Source of the DNA: a bacterium
GTDB lineage: Bacteria > Myxococcota_A > Bradymonadia > Bradymonadales > Bradymonadaceae
Assembly: GCA_030427705.1 (NCBI GenBank)
Contig: JAUIBR010000018.1
Coordinates: forward strand, 1-64,000
DNA: 64,000 nucleotides
Direction of reading: 5' to 3'
Under the pieces are notes generated by a model, which made no database searches, was not told the origin of the DNA, and worked only from the letters and a program-made list of their open reading frames with translations. Every line of letters starts with the position of its first letter. The stretch's first letter is position 1. Position numbers and translations under genes: made by a program. This document shows, piece by piece, positions 44,701 through 53,488 of this stretch.

Positions 44701-47700
44701 CCACTCGGTCTTCGGTTCCTCCAGAACCTGCGATGTTGTTCTCAGGGAAAACGTTATCCATTCGATCGCCATAATCCTCCCGTTCAGAGATGACGATCGT
44801 CTGAATTGGTGGAACCGTTGAACGGACCACCGTCGTGCCACCCATCGGCACCAACTCTAGTGTACTATCGGTGTCGAATTGGTGTTCGATTTTCCACTTC
44901 TTCGACTCCCACGATTTTTCGTATTTGTAGAAGAGGCCCTTTAGTTCAATTTCTCCGCTGAAAAAGAACTCGCCCTCCAATGATCTAAGCACAGGTTGCG
45001 CGGGTGCCGCACGGAACGTGAACGTGAGTCCCGATAAGCCTCGATTTCCATCGCCGCTGGGAGCCTTTAACGTGGCGCCAAACCATCCATTGGCTTCGAT
45101 AGGTGGTTTGTCGAAGAGCGACGGCAGGATGTTTAGCCCGAGTTTGAAGCCCATCTTGAGTCCGAGGCCGGCGCCCCATGTTCGTTCATACGTGCTTGGG
45201 GTTCCCAATAGACTTGCCCCGGTATTTGGCACACCTCGTTCCGCGGTTGTTCCAGAGATACTTGGCCATCCGGTGTCCCAATTCCACTGCATGAACGAAC
45301 CAAACTGACCATCGAGGGTGAGCAGCAGGTCGATTTCGATACATTTCTCGTCGAGGTTGAACCATCGCTTACAGCGACTGTTTAGGCCGGACAACGCCGC
45401 CTCAACCATGGGTAGGCCGAGAATTCCAAGGATCGTTTTTCGGAGTGACCATTCAGACTCAACCTTTACCTCGCCACGTACATTGATCTTGACCTGCTCG
45501 CGGTCGACCAGGCGCGAACCCACAACTCGTGTTTCTGTGGTACCTGTGCGTTCCAAAGTAGCCGTGCCACCGATCACCAGTTTGCGGAGCGGAGTACCGG
45601 CGTTGGCGATGGAGTCTTCATCGATTTCTTCACGTTGCCGAAACTCGTCTAGGGAAGCACTTGCGTTTGTAACGGTCGTGCCTCGCCCATTCACATCGAG
45701 TCCCAACTTCCCTCGTAGGCCGAACCTTAGCCAACCAAGACCGCCAACCGGGACCTCGCCGATGCCGGGAGCGAACCCTGCGTCCCCATCCACTTTGTAA
45801 GAAACGTAGTTGTCACTGTCTTTTTCGACGGCGAACGTAGAGTTTCCGAAAAATGCCAACCTGCCTTTACCTACGAACTTCCGAATCTCTTCGGGGTCCA
45901 TGTTCACGTTTGCCCCAAACTGGTCGATGGTCGCCAGGAGCGTGAAAATGTAGGCAGTCCACGGGCTAGTGCCGACGACTGAGAGCGGTTCCTTTCCTGG
46001 TGCAGGACTCAATCGCTGCACAGCGATCCCGTCGTCGTCCGTAAGAACAACGACCCAAGCCCTGAAGAGTCCAACGGGCGCACCAGACATGTCGATTCCG
46101 GTTTCATAAAACGGGTTGGAATCGTCATCGAGTTTACGTCGGAGTGGCAGCTTCTGAATCTTGGAGTTGTTGTTCAGCTCAGACCATTCGGGATAGCGAA
46201 TGCTATCGTCACTAAGCTGAGCAGGGATGGACCCGTCAAACGCGCGAACCAGATACACGCTCTTGATTCCAGCTGAATTCGTATCGTCCGCTTTGGCTGT
46301 GAATTTCGCTTCCACTGGGTTGTCGGCGATGAGTGGAGGTGTGTAGACCTTGATCCCTTCAAGTACGAAACCACTGATGTCCGCGCCGAACTCCGTGATG
46401 GTAGGTGGGTCAGCAGGGTCGAGTTTCACGGTTGGCAACCGGGTTGGAGTGCCTGGTGTAAGCGTGTACGGGCCTACCAGTTCTCTTTTGAAACCCCGTG
46501 CTGTGACTTCAAGGCGAACTTCGCCAACGTCCATATTTTGTGATGAAAACTGCCCGTTCGGATTAGAGTTTAGCGTGAATATCTCACGGTAGTGGGGGTC
46601 CCAAACTCGGATGTTTGCGTCTTCAAGCGCGACACCTCGGTCGTCAACAACCAGACCGCTAAAGCCGTGTAGGGCATTGGCGACAAGGTCTTTTCGGAAG
46701 TTTCCAGATACAGGGTCTGTTTCACCCAGAAGCACGTCTTCGACGGTCCACAATGGGTCTGTCAGAGTTGGCGTTTGGAAGCAGTTGGTTCCCGCGACCT
46801 TGTAGTAACCGTTGTTGTTCGTGGTCGCCGTCCCACAGCCCGGCACAGATACGGTCACTCCTTTTACGCGCTGCGCACGGTTCTTGGCGTTGAAGACGAA
46901 ACCTTCCACAGCCATGTTGACTGGCACGGGCGTGGGCGGAATGAGGTTGCTTTGCTGTCCTCCGACGTAAATGATCAGCGGCGTCGTTCCTAAGTCTGCG
47001 TCAATGCGCGAGAATCCCCACCCACCCGGGATATCCGCAGGCAGGAAGATCTCGTAGTAGATGCTGTATGTGCCGACCGGGGCTGTCCCCGGAAGTCCGC
47101 AGCGTTGAGCTCGATTAGGCTCGACGTAGACCATTGGACTCCAAGTTGGTTTCAGCGCCTTGGGTTCGACGCTCCCACGGAAATCGTACTGTTGGTCGTT
47201 TGCGTTCCAGACATACACGTCTGCGCGATAGCCGGTGGCGGAGTTCATCGTGGCCTGATGCTTGTCAACGGCCAGCAATCCGGTCGCCCAGGTCAAGCCA
47301 CCAGGAGAGCTAAAGTCCTCGAATCGGTTATTGATTGGCGGGCGACGTGTTGCGGGTGTTTCCCCGGGTTTTGCCCACGCGGGTACGGTCACAGTGCGTG
47401 GTGTAATCATGTGCCGCGGATGCGTCATGGTGATGGTGTACGTGCCGGGCGGGATGTCGCCAAAAACGCTGATCAGGCCGTTTTGGAAATCCGGGATGTC
47501 GAATGGGTCTTCGACGTATCCCGCTGCGCCAACGACGATTTCGCCCGCGACCTGCAGGGACTGGCCGTCCGCCGTTGTCCCATTGAGTTCAGCCTGCAGT
47601 CCGTTCCTGAGATCCGGGGCGTAGACACCACCATCGGCGCCCGGGGGCCGGGTTTGATTGGCCCAAAGAACCGGCCCTGCGACCATCAACGGGTTGCAAC

Positions 47701-49501
47701 GGTCGCGAAGAACCTCGCTCATCACGGTGGTCGTCCAGGGCGCGAGGTATAGTTCCGCCAGATACTGTTCATCCGAGCCTAGATAGACGTGCGCCTGACC
47801 TTCGAGTTCCCCGTCGCCCTTCAGGGTTGTTCCCTCTGGCGCCGGAGGCGCTTCGCCAGGTGACGTCAGCCAATCGAAGTAAGGCCATGCCTGCCATTCG
47901 CCTTCGTAGGCCATTGCATAACCGGTGAAGCCCTCGGTATCCGGCATCTCGATGCCGTAGAGTCCGGGTGGCAGGCTGAACGCGAAGCGGCCTTCACTGT
48001 TGACTTCGCTGCAGATGGAGAAGTCCGATTGTACGACTTGGCCAACGAGCCCGGTCAGAGGGCGAGCGCAGACTTCGCCCCCGCCGGTGTATGGCTCGAA
48101 TTCACGTCGAAGCAGCCCCGCGGTCAGCCCTGTTCGTTCCAGGTCAGTGCTATCGACGGTTGTGTCCATTTGGGCGTTGATACGTCCGGATACCGTCCCA
48201 AACTTTGGCTTCAATTCTACGGTGGTGCGGTTCTCGGTGCCTTCCCCGACCAACGCCCCTGCCGTCCCCGTTTCGTGTTGCATGACGACGGACGAGAAAC
48301 GAACGCCTCCGACTTCCAGGCCAAATCGCCAATCTGCCATTGTGGCCTCGACTCGATACTGGCCGGGGATAATGTCTTCGAAGACCACGACCGGGGTGCC
48401 GTCCACGGTTTGAGCATCCGCTTCGATCTCGATGCCCTCGGTCTCGCTTTCTTCCACGCCAACGAGTTTGGCTTCTCCGAGTTGGGAAAGAAGTCTTCCT
48501 ACGTACCACTCCGAGCTCAGCTCGACCGTCAGAGATGTGCCAATCAAGTTCATGGCGACCGCAGCGGTCGTCTCATCCGGTGGATCTGCGGTGATTGATA
48601 TGGTTACGGGGTCGGCGCGAAATCCGGGTTTGGCAACCTCGATGATGTAGTCTGCAGGAGGTAAATGCTCAATCTTGACTTGGCCGAGTTGATTTGTGCG
48701 TTGAGTGTACGGCGCAAGGACGGTGCGGGTGTTGTCTCGCGGGTCGACACCCTTCACCCAAACGGCCACGTTTGCCAGCGGCCCCGTTCCTCCGTCAGCC
48801 AGGTCCGGTCCGGTAACGGTGACGGTTAGATCCGTCGTTTCGGGAGCAAGACGCGCCACGATCGCATGGTCTTCCAGAAGTCCTGTAATCGGATGCGAAA
48901 CGGGCGAGTAACCAGGTGCCGACACCTCAAACGTGTAGTAGCCGAGCGGCAGTTGAACCGGCTCTGCGGTACCATCCGATCCGGTGACGATGCGCGTGGG
49001 GTTCGTAACATCTGGCGCGGGAACATCGCCGGCAGGGTCGGTGGTGACCGTAATGCTAAATTGTGCACCGTCGATGGGCAGGCCGGTCATGATGTCATAC
49101 GCCATCGGGGTAATGGTGGCCACGACTTCAACTTCCCCCACGTTCGGCCTTTCAATGGGAATTGTGACTCGCCGAGTGTCGTCGCAGTCCTCGATTTCCA
49201 CATCTGTCGACGCCGTCTCGTAGCCGATTGCGCTAACGGTTAACCGTTGTGTACCTGGGTCCACAGGCGGAATGACGAACACACCCAACAGCGCGGTTTC
49301 TGCCTGGTGTTCGGCATCCAAAACGACCTTTGCCCCCTCGATAGGCAGCCGGGTTTCCGCATCCACCACAAAGCCGGCGATAGGTACACAACCGTCATCA
49401 GCTGCCGCCGCGTTTGGGGCTAGTAGACCGTATAGCGAAATGAAAATGGTCAGAGCAGTGCGCACGACCGTCGCGAAGTTTGCGTCAAATTTTGTAGCCA
49501 T
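41789..49501 (-). CDS. Giant two-part surface protein with internal anchor and lipobox
   Basis: 2570 residues from the ATG at 49501 (a TTG 6 nt earlier also possible). Part 1 (1-1980): signal peptide, many carboxypeptidase-regulatory-like Ig-fold repeats (VDAETRLPIEGAKVVLDAEH, SGLVVDDRGVALEDANIRV), beta-rich and lectin-like regions, then a MYXO-CTERM-like tail: GGGGCGC (Cys at 1951 and 1953), hydrophobic helix, RRRR (1977-1980). Part 2 continues in frame: KK (1985-1986), a hydrophobic stretch, lipobox AVGC with Cys at 1999, then about 570 residues of dickkopf-like Cys repeats (CTSDVECPVDRYC, CATDDECGADQFC). Such tails normally end a protein and lipoboxes normally begin one, so this is a fusion or polyprotein. 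No in-frame ATG, GTG or TTG start lies near 1985. Confidence 0.82.
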   Translation of the reverse strand: MATKFDANFATVVRTALTIFISLYGLLAPNAAAADDGCVPIAGFVVDAETRLPIEGAKVVLDAEHQAETALLGVFVIPPVDPGTQRLTVSAIGYETASTDVEIEDCDDTRRVTIPIERPNVGEVEVVATITPMAYDIMTGLPIDGAQFSITVTTDPAGDVPAPDVTNPTRIVTGSDGTAEPVQLPLGYYTFEVSAPGYSPVSHPITGLLEDHAIVARLAPETTDLTVTVTGPDLADGGTGPLANVAVWVKGVDPRDNTRTVLAPYTQRTNQLGQVKIEHLPPADYIIEVAKPGFRADPVTISITADPPDETTAAVAMNLIGTSLTVELSSEWYVGRLLSQLGEAKLVGVEESETEGIEIEADAQTVDGTPVVVFEDIIPGQYRVEATMADWRFGLEVGGVRFSSVVMQHETGTAGALVGEGTENRTTVELKPKFGTVSGRINAQMDTTVDSTDLERTGLTAGLLRREFEPYTGGGEVCARPLTGLVGQVVQSDFSICSEVNSEGRFAFSLPPGLYGIEMPDTEGFTGYAMAYEGEWQAWPYFDWLTSPGEAPPAPEGTTLKGDGELEGQAHVYLGSDEQYLAELYLAPWTTTVMSEVLRDRCNPLMVAGPVLWANQTRPPGADGGVYAPDLRNGLQAELNGTTADGQSLQVAGEIVVGAAGYVEDPFDIPDFQNGLISVFGDIPPGTYTITMTHPRHMITPRTVTVPAWAKPGETPATRRPPINNRFEDFSSPGGLTWATGLLAVDKHQATMNSATGYRADVYVWNANDQQYDFRGSVEPKALKPTWSPMVYVEPNRAQRCGLPGTAPVGTYSIYYEIFLPADIPGGWGFSRIDADLGTTPLIIYVGGQQSNLIPPTPVPVNMAVEGFVFNAKNRAQRVKGVTVSVPGCGTATTNNNGYYKVAGTNCFQTPTLTDPLWTVEDVLLGETDPVSGNFRKDLVANALHGFSGLVVDDRGVALEDANIRVWDPHYREIFTLNSNPNGQFSSQNMDVGEVRLEVTARGFKRELVGPYTLTPGTPTRLPTVKLDPADPPTITEFGADISGFVLEGIKVYTPPLIADNPVEAKFTAKADDTNSAGIKSVYLVRAFDGSIPAQLSDDSIRYPEWSELNNNSKIQKLPLRRKLDDDSNPFYETGIDMSGAPVGLFRAWVVVLTDDDGIAVQRLSPAPGKEPLSVVGTSPWTAYIFTLLATIDQFGANVNMDPEEIRKFVGKGRLAFFGNSTFAVEKDSDNYVSYKVDGDAGFAPGIGEVPVGGLGWLRFGLRGKLGLDVNGRGTTVTNASASLDEFRQREEIDEDSIANAGTPLRKLVIGGTATLERTGTTETRVVGSRLVDREQVKINVRGEVKVESEWSLRKTILGILGLPMVEAALSGLNSRCKRWFNLDEKCIEIDLLLTLDGQFGSFMQWNWDTGWPSISGTTAERGVPNTGASLLGTPSTYERTWGAGLGLKMGFKLGLNILPSLFDKPPIEANGWFGATLKAPSGDGNRGLSGLTFTFRAAPAQPVLRSLEGEFFFSGEIELKGLFYKYEKSWESKKWKIEHQFDTDSTLELVPMGGTTVVRSTVPPIQTIVISEREDYGDRMDNVFPENNIAGSGGTEDRVGAVIVSRTNDEDPDGLAVSINVFEDGKWRSSETVPGSERAVSVAVQKRDDGSIVVVWSAAKEDEQSTVVKASVRDENGNYSPPVDISDERSIAHSLELVDTSSGVLLAWLSTRGNSADSRYNKLKTAELVDSTWSAPEVVREEAELHSISVASNGTQQAIGVATGDNVELFTRENAAWSDAAVITTTLSDVAVAYPDGQPVHIAAVADGELKVWRWDGALTDVGAIGATGEAVDIDLKELPNSIGDRILVIAWLSISDFRKTTLRYAVARVDGSTDIEPTEVVPEASATERTAVAIWPSENGAWLVTRAVIPETAYERIEEFRVSLDAPTSVDPGQLPKPDDDDTSGGGGCGCTQLNASPSLPVGFVLIGLVGLRLRRRRTPLPKKDILGLLIVFAVGCGSNGEGVDLSDIEVPVPCTSDVECPVDRYCDGTFCIEGCRVEPNNCLVGVCDAETNQCIQCATDADCAFGTCVQNICEYEPECATDDECGADQFCSADSLCESGCRTSPDSCSDQICNPDTRECVGCFVDGHCAADEFCDDGTCATAPNPCGEFGFCPTGQYCDMGECRPGCIPTFPDPCSPRKCEPTTRACVECLADGDCAGGAVCVDNACQAPTCTADSECAADEFCDGVCVVGCRTAPDNCGQGVCDANIRLCVECAMDSDCAFGTCDTGVCSIDTSCAMDTDCPDGAYCQAGTCASGCRVGGCDGLTCDTDKRVCVLCTDGSQCLSGWSCNQQLGQCSPECVSDAQCIGRCNTALGYCVRCLADSDCPGQFCDVARGTCVECQTDANCVSTLMCGSDGRCVGCENNSDCVQGFCAEGFCVIPGGPGPCSSCLTDAQCTEPGAECIEFTDALGNVIDRGCGQFCDGSNPCPQGYDCVGSQCRPSYVPDNFQGAPRIVATTCAAIRTQGRLNCDTIVTDSCGVPGVGDGHCALLQFAGPRECALRCVDDADCPAGKSCLPSLDGFDTCF
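43507..43660 (-). other. Internal sorting signal followed by internal lipobox
   Basis: The junction of the giant ORF: GGGGCGC, a roughly 15-residue hydrophobic segment, RRRR, a short loop ending in KK, then ILGLLIVFAV and a lipobox Cys. Positive charges lie between two hydrophobic segments, which predicts an out-in-out hairpin with both flanking domains outside. The K codons form a run of six A. Reading five or seven A also gives no nearby stop. Confidence 0.75.
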
Positions 49502-49591
49502 GAGCAAAGCCTAAGCCATTGTGCTCGCAGCGTAAACGCATCGCTAACGTGGTTTCGGAGGCTCCAGGGCCTTCGCCGCGCTATATGTGAC
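49502..49591. other. Upstream region of the giant gene
   Basis: Between the ATG at 49501 and the family D array. AT-poor with no convincing promoter hexamers. I see nothing else in it. Confidence 0.4.
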
Positions 49592-49796
49592 GATCGAGGA
49601 CTCTCGGTTCTTGAAGGCTACCTCGGCCCGGTTCTTGAAGGCTACCTCGGCCGATGCGCTGTGTGTGGCGATCGAGGACTCCGTGCGCTGTGTGTGGCGA
49701 TCGACTCCCTGCGCTGTGTGTGGCGATCGAGGACTCCCTGCGCTGTGTGTGGCGATCGAGGACTCCCGGTTCTTGAAGGCTACCTCGGCCGAGGCA
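49592..49796. repeat. Family D array with 29-bp tandem units
   Basis: Two full D copies (49592-49613, one mismatch, and 49754-49775) flank decayed copies. Between them are four tandem units starting GCGCTGTGTGTGG at 49656, 49685, 49711 and 49740 (period 29, once 26 with GAG lost), each containing the first half of D. The right end, with GGCTACCTCGGCC words, runs into the adjacent gene and supplies its TAG stop. Confidence 0.85.
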
Positions 49797-51140
49797 GTTT
49801 CGGGTCCTTAGGAGAGAGCTGCTTAACGTCGGGTTTCCAAACGGCGTAGTCTTTGAACGGACCTTTGTCTGCTACCTTCTTGCATGTCTTTCCGATGGGG
49901 CATGACGTCTTGTGAACAACCGCATATGGGCCAACCCAGATTGCGTTTAAGCCAGGTGGCAGGCGGCGGAACGTCATCGTGGGTGTGTGCAGCATGAACT
50001 CGTCATAGACCACCGTGTCGCCAACCGCCCAGAGTCCTCGGTGCACGTCGCGTTGGATATCCCAGGACAGCCACTTCTTCGTCTTAACATTGAATCCGAG
50101 CAGTTCTTTGCGGGTGGGAAGGAACACCCAATCTCCAGCCCATTCCCCACCGGTACGTGCTGAGTGAAACGGGCCCATTCCTGCCATACTCGCCATGCTT
50201 GTCGAGCGGATATCGTCTGCGAAGACCCCAGCGTTTGTAATGCGGATGCCTGAAACTTCGGAAGGTTTATCGACTTCAACGGGCTGGTCCGGATGCTTCA
50301 TGACTGTCCATTGTTTCTGACCCGGAGACCACCAGCGGACATCCCATTCGCCATAACCAAGTTTGCGGGCATACACCAAGCGCTTTCCGTCCCATCTGGC
50401 TGCAGCGCTGTGCGCGCGAAGGAGGTCGAAATCGATGTTTGGTAGCAGGTGTTCTTTGGATGTTTCGGCGTCGATGAACATGAATGTGTGGGTCTTGTCG
50501 TCGGGCTTCGTCCGGCAGAACCAAGCACGTGCGCCGACACCGCGCACATAGTCGCAGCGGTCCCATTTATCCGGGTTCTTGGGGTCGTCTTGGCCCATCT
50601 GTCGGTCCGCGTGTCGAGCCGGTGGAAGGTCTTTATCAGCGGGTCTGGCCGGAAGCCCAAGAACGGCCCACCTGCGTAAAACTCGGAGCGGCTGACCTTT
50701 GGTCGCTTCACTTTCGAGACCTTCAATGTGGCCGCATCCAAGATGGCAATCTCGCCGTTGTGCTGTTTGTAGAGTTTGGTGCCGCCCAGACCTGCATGCT
50801 GGTAGTGAATCGCGAAATCGCGGCGGTCCGAGTCGCAAAGGCAAGGCCTCTTGGAGTACTTCGTGACTGGCTCTTCACATGAGTGAAACCGGCCGAAGGT
50901 GCGCTTTTTAGGATTGCCCTTTTCCATGCAAGCGCCCTGTCGAAAGACCTTGCAAACGTCCGAACATGTAATGCCTTTGGGGTCGAACGGCTGACGTTTT
51001 CGTATCGATGCTGCCAGGCCCATGTCGAAATTCTTCACAACCTCGTCGTGAATCTCCTGTGGGTCGGTGAGATGCTCTTGAGCGGTCGCCGCCGAAGCTG
51101 CCAGTAGGCCTACGAGAAGCATCAGAGCCGATAGGTGCAT
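49780..51140 (-). pseudogene. Secreted protein of unknown function, frameshifted
   Basis: Starts at 51140 with a cleavable signal peptide (LMLLVGLLAASAATAQ), then a Cys-containing region (CSDVCKVFRQGACM). The frame breaks at about 50590: the upstream frame ends meaningfully at RLDTRTDRWAK and the next frame continues DDPKNPDKWDRCDY to a natural end at 49780. Restoring one A in the AAG codon (50591-50589) joins them as RWAKDDPKNP. Composite length about 453 residues. Repeated Trp/Asp strands (WDVRWWSPGQKQW, KKWLSWDIQRD) suggest a propeller. The start lies in a GGTTCTTGG-type repeat. Confidence 0.65.
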
Positions 51141-51199
51141 GGTTCTTGGTTCTTTGGTTCGCTGTGGTTGTTGGTAAGACGGACGGCACCGCTCGAGAT

Positions 51200-51247
51200 T
51201 CAGAATTCGATTGTAGCGACTAAGGGTAGGCGGTTTGAACCGCAAAC
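51200..51247 (-). pseudogene. C-terminal remnant of a second EEP-family gene
   Basis: Codons 51241-51200 read GSNRLPLVATIEF and a stop, matching the end of the neighbouring EEP gene (GSDHLPLVATIQF and stop). Everything upstream is replaced by a family D copy at 51254-51275. This looks like the leftover of a tandem duplicate deleted at a repeat. Confidence 0.65.
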
Positions 51248-51253
51248 ACTGGC

Positions 51254-51275
51254 GATCGAGGACTCCCGGTTCTTG
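51254..51275. repeat. Family D repeat copy
   Basis: Full copy, 9 bp beyond the EEP gene stop (51287-51285) on its 3' side and 7 bp before the EEP remnant. Confidence 0.85.
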
Positions 51276-51284
51276 TTGAGCGGG

Positions 51285-52193
51285 CTAGAACTGGATGGTG
51301 GCGACTAGCGGAAGGTGGTCAGATCCAAATGAATCACCAACATGCATTCCGCAGGTACGAAGTTCGTCCGAGACCAGTACATGGTCGATGGGGATGCGGA
51401 CAGGCAGCTTGTCTGGCCAGGTTCCGTAGACGCCACGACCTTGACGTGCGTTGGTCATGCCCGCCGCCTCAATCTGTTTGTAGTGCGGTGAGAAGACGGT
51501 GACGTTCAGGTCGCCCAGGACCACAGCGGGTTCAGTCGAGGCTCGCGCTGCATCAGCAATCTGTTTCAACGCGGCATTACGGTTGTGCATCGCCTCGATA
51601 TCAAATGGTGCAGACGGGTGGGCGGCCAACACCCGCAGACGACCGTGCGGCGTATCGACCACAGCATCAATGGTCGGGCGCCCATTCGGGGCTTCCATGT
51701 ATCGCCATTCCAAGATCGGATACTTCGAAAACAGGCCGAAGTTTTCGTACGGTTTTGGCTTCCAAACGTGGTGATCGAAACGCGTAGCAATTCGGTCCTT
51801 CAGTCCCTTGCGAAGTTCCGAGACGAACAGGATGTCTGGCTGCTCTCTATCGACCAGTTCCAGCAGTGCATCATGGTCGCTGAGCGGCCCAAAGGCGTTG
51901 ATGGGCATCACCTTGAGGTTGGCCTCGCACGGTTCAGCGTCGGCAATCGAGGGCGTGTAGGGCGAAACTTCGATCGAGTTTGGGACGACCGTCAGGAAGG
52001 CAACAATGGCGATGGCTCGCTTTCGCCAGGCCAGAGATAGTGCGGTTGGCAGCGCCATCATGATGTAGACGTGACGGAAGCTACACAGCTGGTCGAGCGC
52101 CGGATGCACGTTCGCCATAAACCCGGCAAGGGTAACGATCGCGATGACGACGGTGACGGCGATACTGAGATTCTCGAGTTCTTTGGTGAGCAT
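51285..52193 (-). CDS. Membrane-anchored EEP-family phosphatase/nuclease
   Basis: 302 residues from the ATG at 52193 (AGAGG 6 nt upstream), preferred over 52256. Three N-terminal transmembrane helices, then an endonuclease/exonuclease/phosphatase domain: acidic ILFVSELRKG, AAHPSAP, GDLN (metal and catalytic positions), IDHVLVSDEL and the terminal SDHLPL. EEP enzymes hydrolyse phosphoester bonds in DNA, inositol phosphates or sphingomyelin; the membrane helices and extracellular orientation suggest lipid or inositol substrates, but this is inference. A C-terminal remnant of a paralogue lies just downstream. Confidence 0.82.
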   Translation of the reverse strand: MLTKELENLSIAVTVVIAIVTLAGFMANVHPALDQLCSFRHVYIMMALPTALSLAWRKRAIAIVAFLTVVPNSIEVSPYTPSIADAEPCEANLKVMPINAFGPLSDHDALLELVDREQPDILFVSELRKGLKDRIATRFDHHVWKPKPYENFGLFSKYPILEWRYMEAPNGRPTIDAVVDTPHGRLRVLAAHPSAPFDIEAMHNRNAALKQIADAARASTEPAVVLGDLNVTVFSPHYKQIEAAGMTNARQGRGVYGTWPDKLPVRIPIDHVLVSDELRTCGMHVGDSFGSDHLPLVATIQF

Positions 52194-52326
52194 GACAGCC
52201 TCTTCATTGAGTACGAGGCAATCCTGACACTCCGAGGTGAACCCCAAATGAATCAAACTTGGAAAATTTGTGCAGGCAAGGATGATTCACTCCCGAGAAT
52301 CAATATCCAAGCGGGGCGACCAAACG

Positions 52327-53298
52327 TCAGGCGGCGTGTCGCCGTCTTTCATCCCAGTCATCCCAGAGTTTGTGCAAATGAGGGGTCCATTCACAACTTG
52401 TGCATCGGGGATCGTTTGAACGGACCTCGGTGCATTCAACGCCAGATTCGACCCGCATCTGTAGTGTTCCCGCTGGGAAGACGACTTTTCGGTTGCCGTT
52501 TCGGTGCTCGGTTCGGGCGAAGCGGTGTCGTTGAGTGAAATTGCGTTGGCTTCGCAGCGCCTCAGAAAGTCGCACAGGGTCCGAACATGCAAACTTCGGG
52601 TTCAAAGTACGCATCGGACTCGGGGTGTCAGGAGTTGAAAACGGGCTGACCGACTCGCAGTATTCGATCCCCAGTACCGGTTTAGTTCGTTCATTCGCCA
52701 GTCGGTCCTCTTCTGCTGCAATCAGGTCTTCAAAGAACGCAATGACCTCATCCAGCGGCAGATGGCGGAAGCCCGGTGGAGGCATAGGTGTAAACTCAAC
52801 GAACTCTGGCATGTCAGGACCGCAGAATTCCGGACGTTCGAAGCGCATGGGTTTGCCCCAGTCCCTGGGCAAAATCTGAAACCCAGTCCATTCATGGGCG
52901 TGTTCAACACAGTTGGCTTTCACCGCCTGCAATGCGACGTAGACGACTTTACGCACAATGTCGTCCATACCCAATATGGCCATGTCTCCCGGTTGTGCGG
53001 ACGACCACAAATTCTCGCGTCGGGACAATTGAAGGTTCCGCTTCCGCGCAAGGTTTGAGTTAAAACGTTGCATGAACTCGGATCGTCGGCCTTCCGGGTC
53101 GACCTGCATCGAATGGTGGTGAGTCGACATCATGCAGAACACGATGGGTTCCTGACCCGTATCCTGCACGGCTTTGCCGAACATGTACCCCGCGAGGTTG
53201 CAGGTGTCTTCGCCAGGCCGCATTAACATTTGGCGATGGGCAGTTCGTCGGGTGATTTCAACAACTTGATTGGGTGCTCGAAATTTCGGTGCGGTCAT
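52327..53298 (-). CDS. RAYT-like (IS200/REP-associated) Y1 transposase
   Basis: 323 residues from the ATG at 53298 (GGAG 7 nt upstream). The HUH-like motif is THHHSM with His60-62, and the presumed catalytic Tyr120 lies in the helix VRKVVYVALQAVKANCV, as in TnpA_REP proteins, which are single-copy Y1 transposases linked to dispersed short repeats. The C-terminal 170 residues have a Cys pair (DPRCTSCEW) not typical of RAYTs. A full family D copy lies about 95 bp upstream of the start, and ten copies lie within 13 kb of it. I see no terminal inverted repeats or direct repeats. Confidence 0.78.
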   Translation of the reverse strand: MTAPKFRAPNQVVEITRRTAHRQMLMRPGEDTCNLAGYMFGKAVQDTGQEPIVFCMMSTHHHSMQVDPEGRRSEFMQRFNSNLARKRNLQLSRRENLWSSAQPGDMAILGMDDIVRKVVYVALQAVKANCVEHAHEWTGFQILPRDWGKPMRFERPEFCGPDMPEFVEFTPMPPPGFRHLPLDEVIAFFEDLIAAEEDRLANERTKPVLGIEYCESVSPFSTPDTPSPMRTLNPKFACSDPVRLSEALRSQRNFTQRHRFARTEHRNGNRKVVFPAGTLQMRVESGVECTEVRSNDPRCTSCEWTPHLHKLWDDWDERRRHAA

Positions 53299-53393
53299 GA
53301 CACTTCTCCGTTGATTACGGATTCGTTCTCGTACGCAGCTCCGAATCGTTGCGAAGAAAGTTACAGCTTCGAGATCGCCCAACAATAGCAACA

Positions 53394-53415
53394 GATCGAG
53401 GACTCCCGGTTCTTG
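53394..53415. repeat. Family D copy near the RAYT-like gene
   Basis: Full 22-bp copy between the divergent RAYT-like gene (start 53298) and the ATP-grasp operon (start 53489). It is the only D copy in a divergent intergenic region. Confidence 0.85.
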
Positions 53416-53488
53416 ATGACTGTTGCGAATTTGGTTTGATTGCGGCGGGGTTTGTGTATCATCCGCGCGCCTTTGCCGTGGGTGAACG

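Noticed and set aside
49656-49768. CRISPR-like array
   Set aside because: The units are tandem with no unique spacers and contain half a D repeat.
50565-50600. A further family D copy near the frameshift (GGGTTCTTGGGG)
   Set aside because: It encodes conserved-looking residues (DPKNPDKW) and lacks the GAGGACTCCC half.
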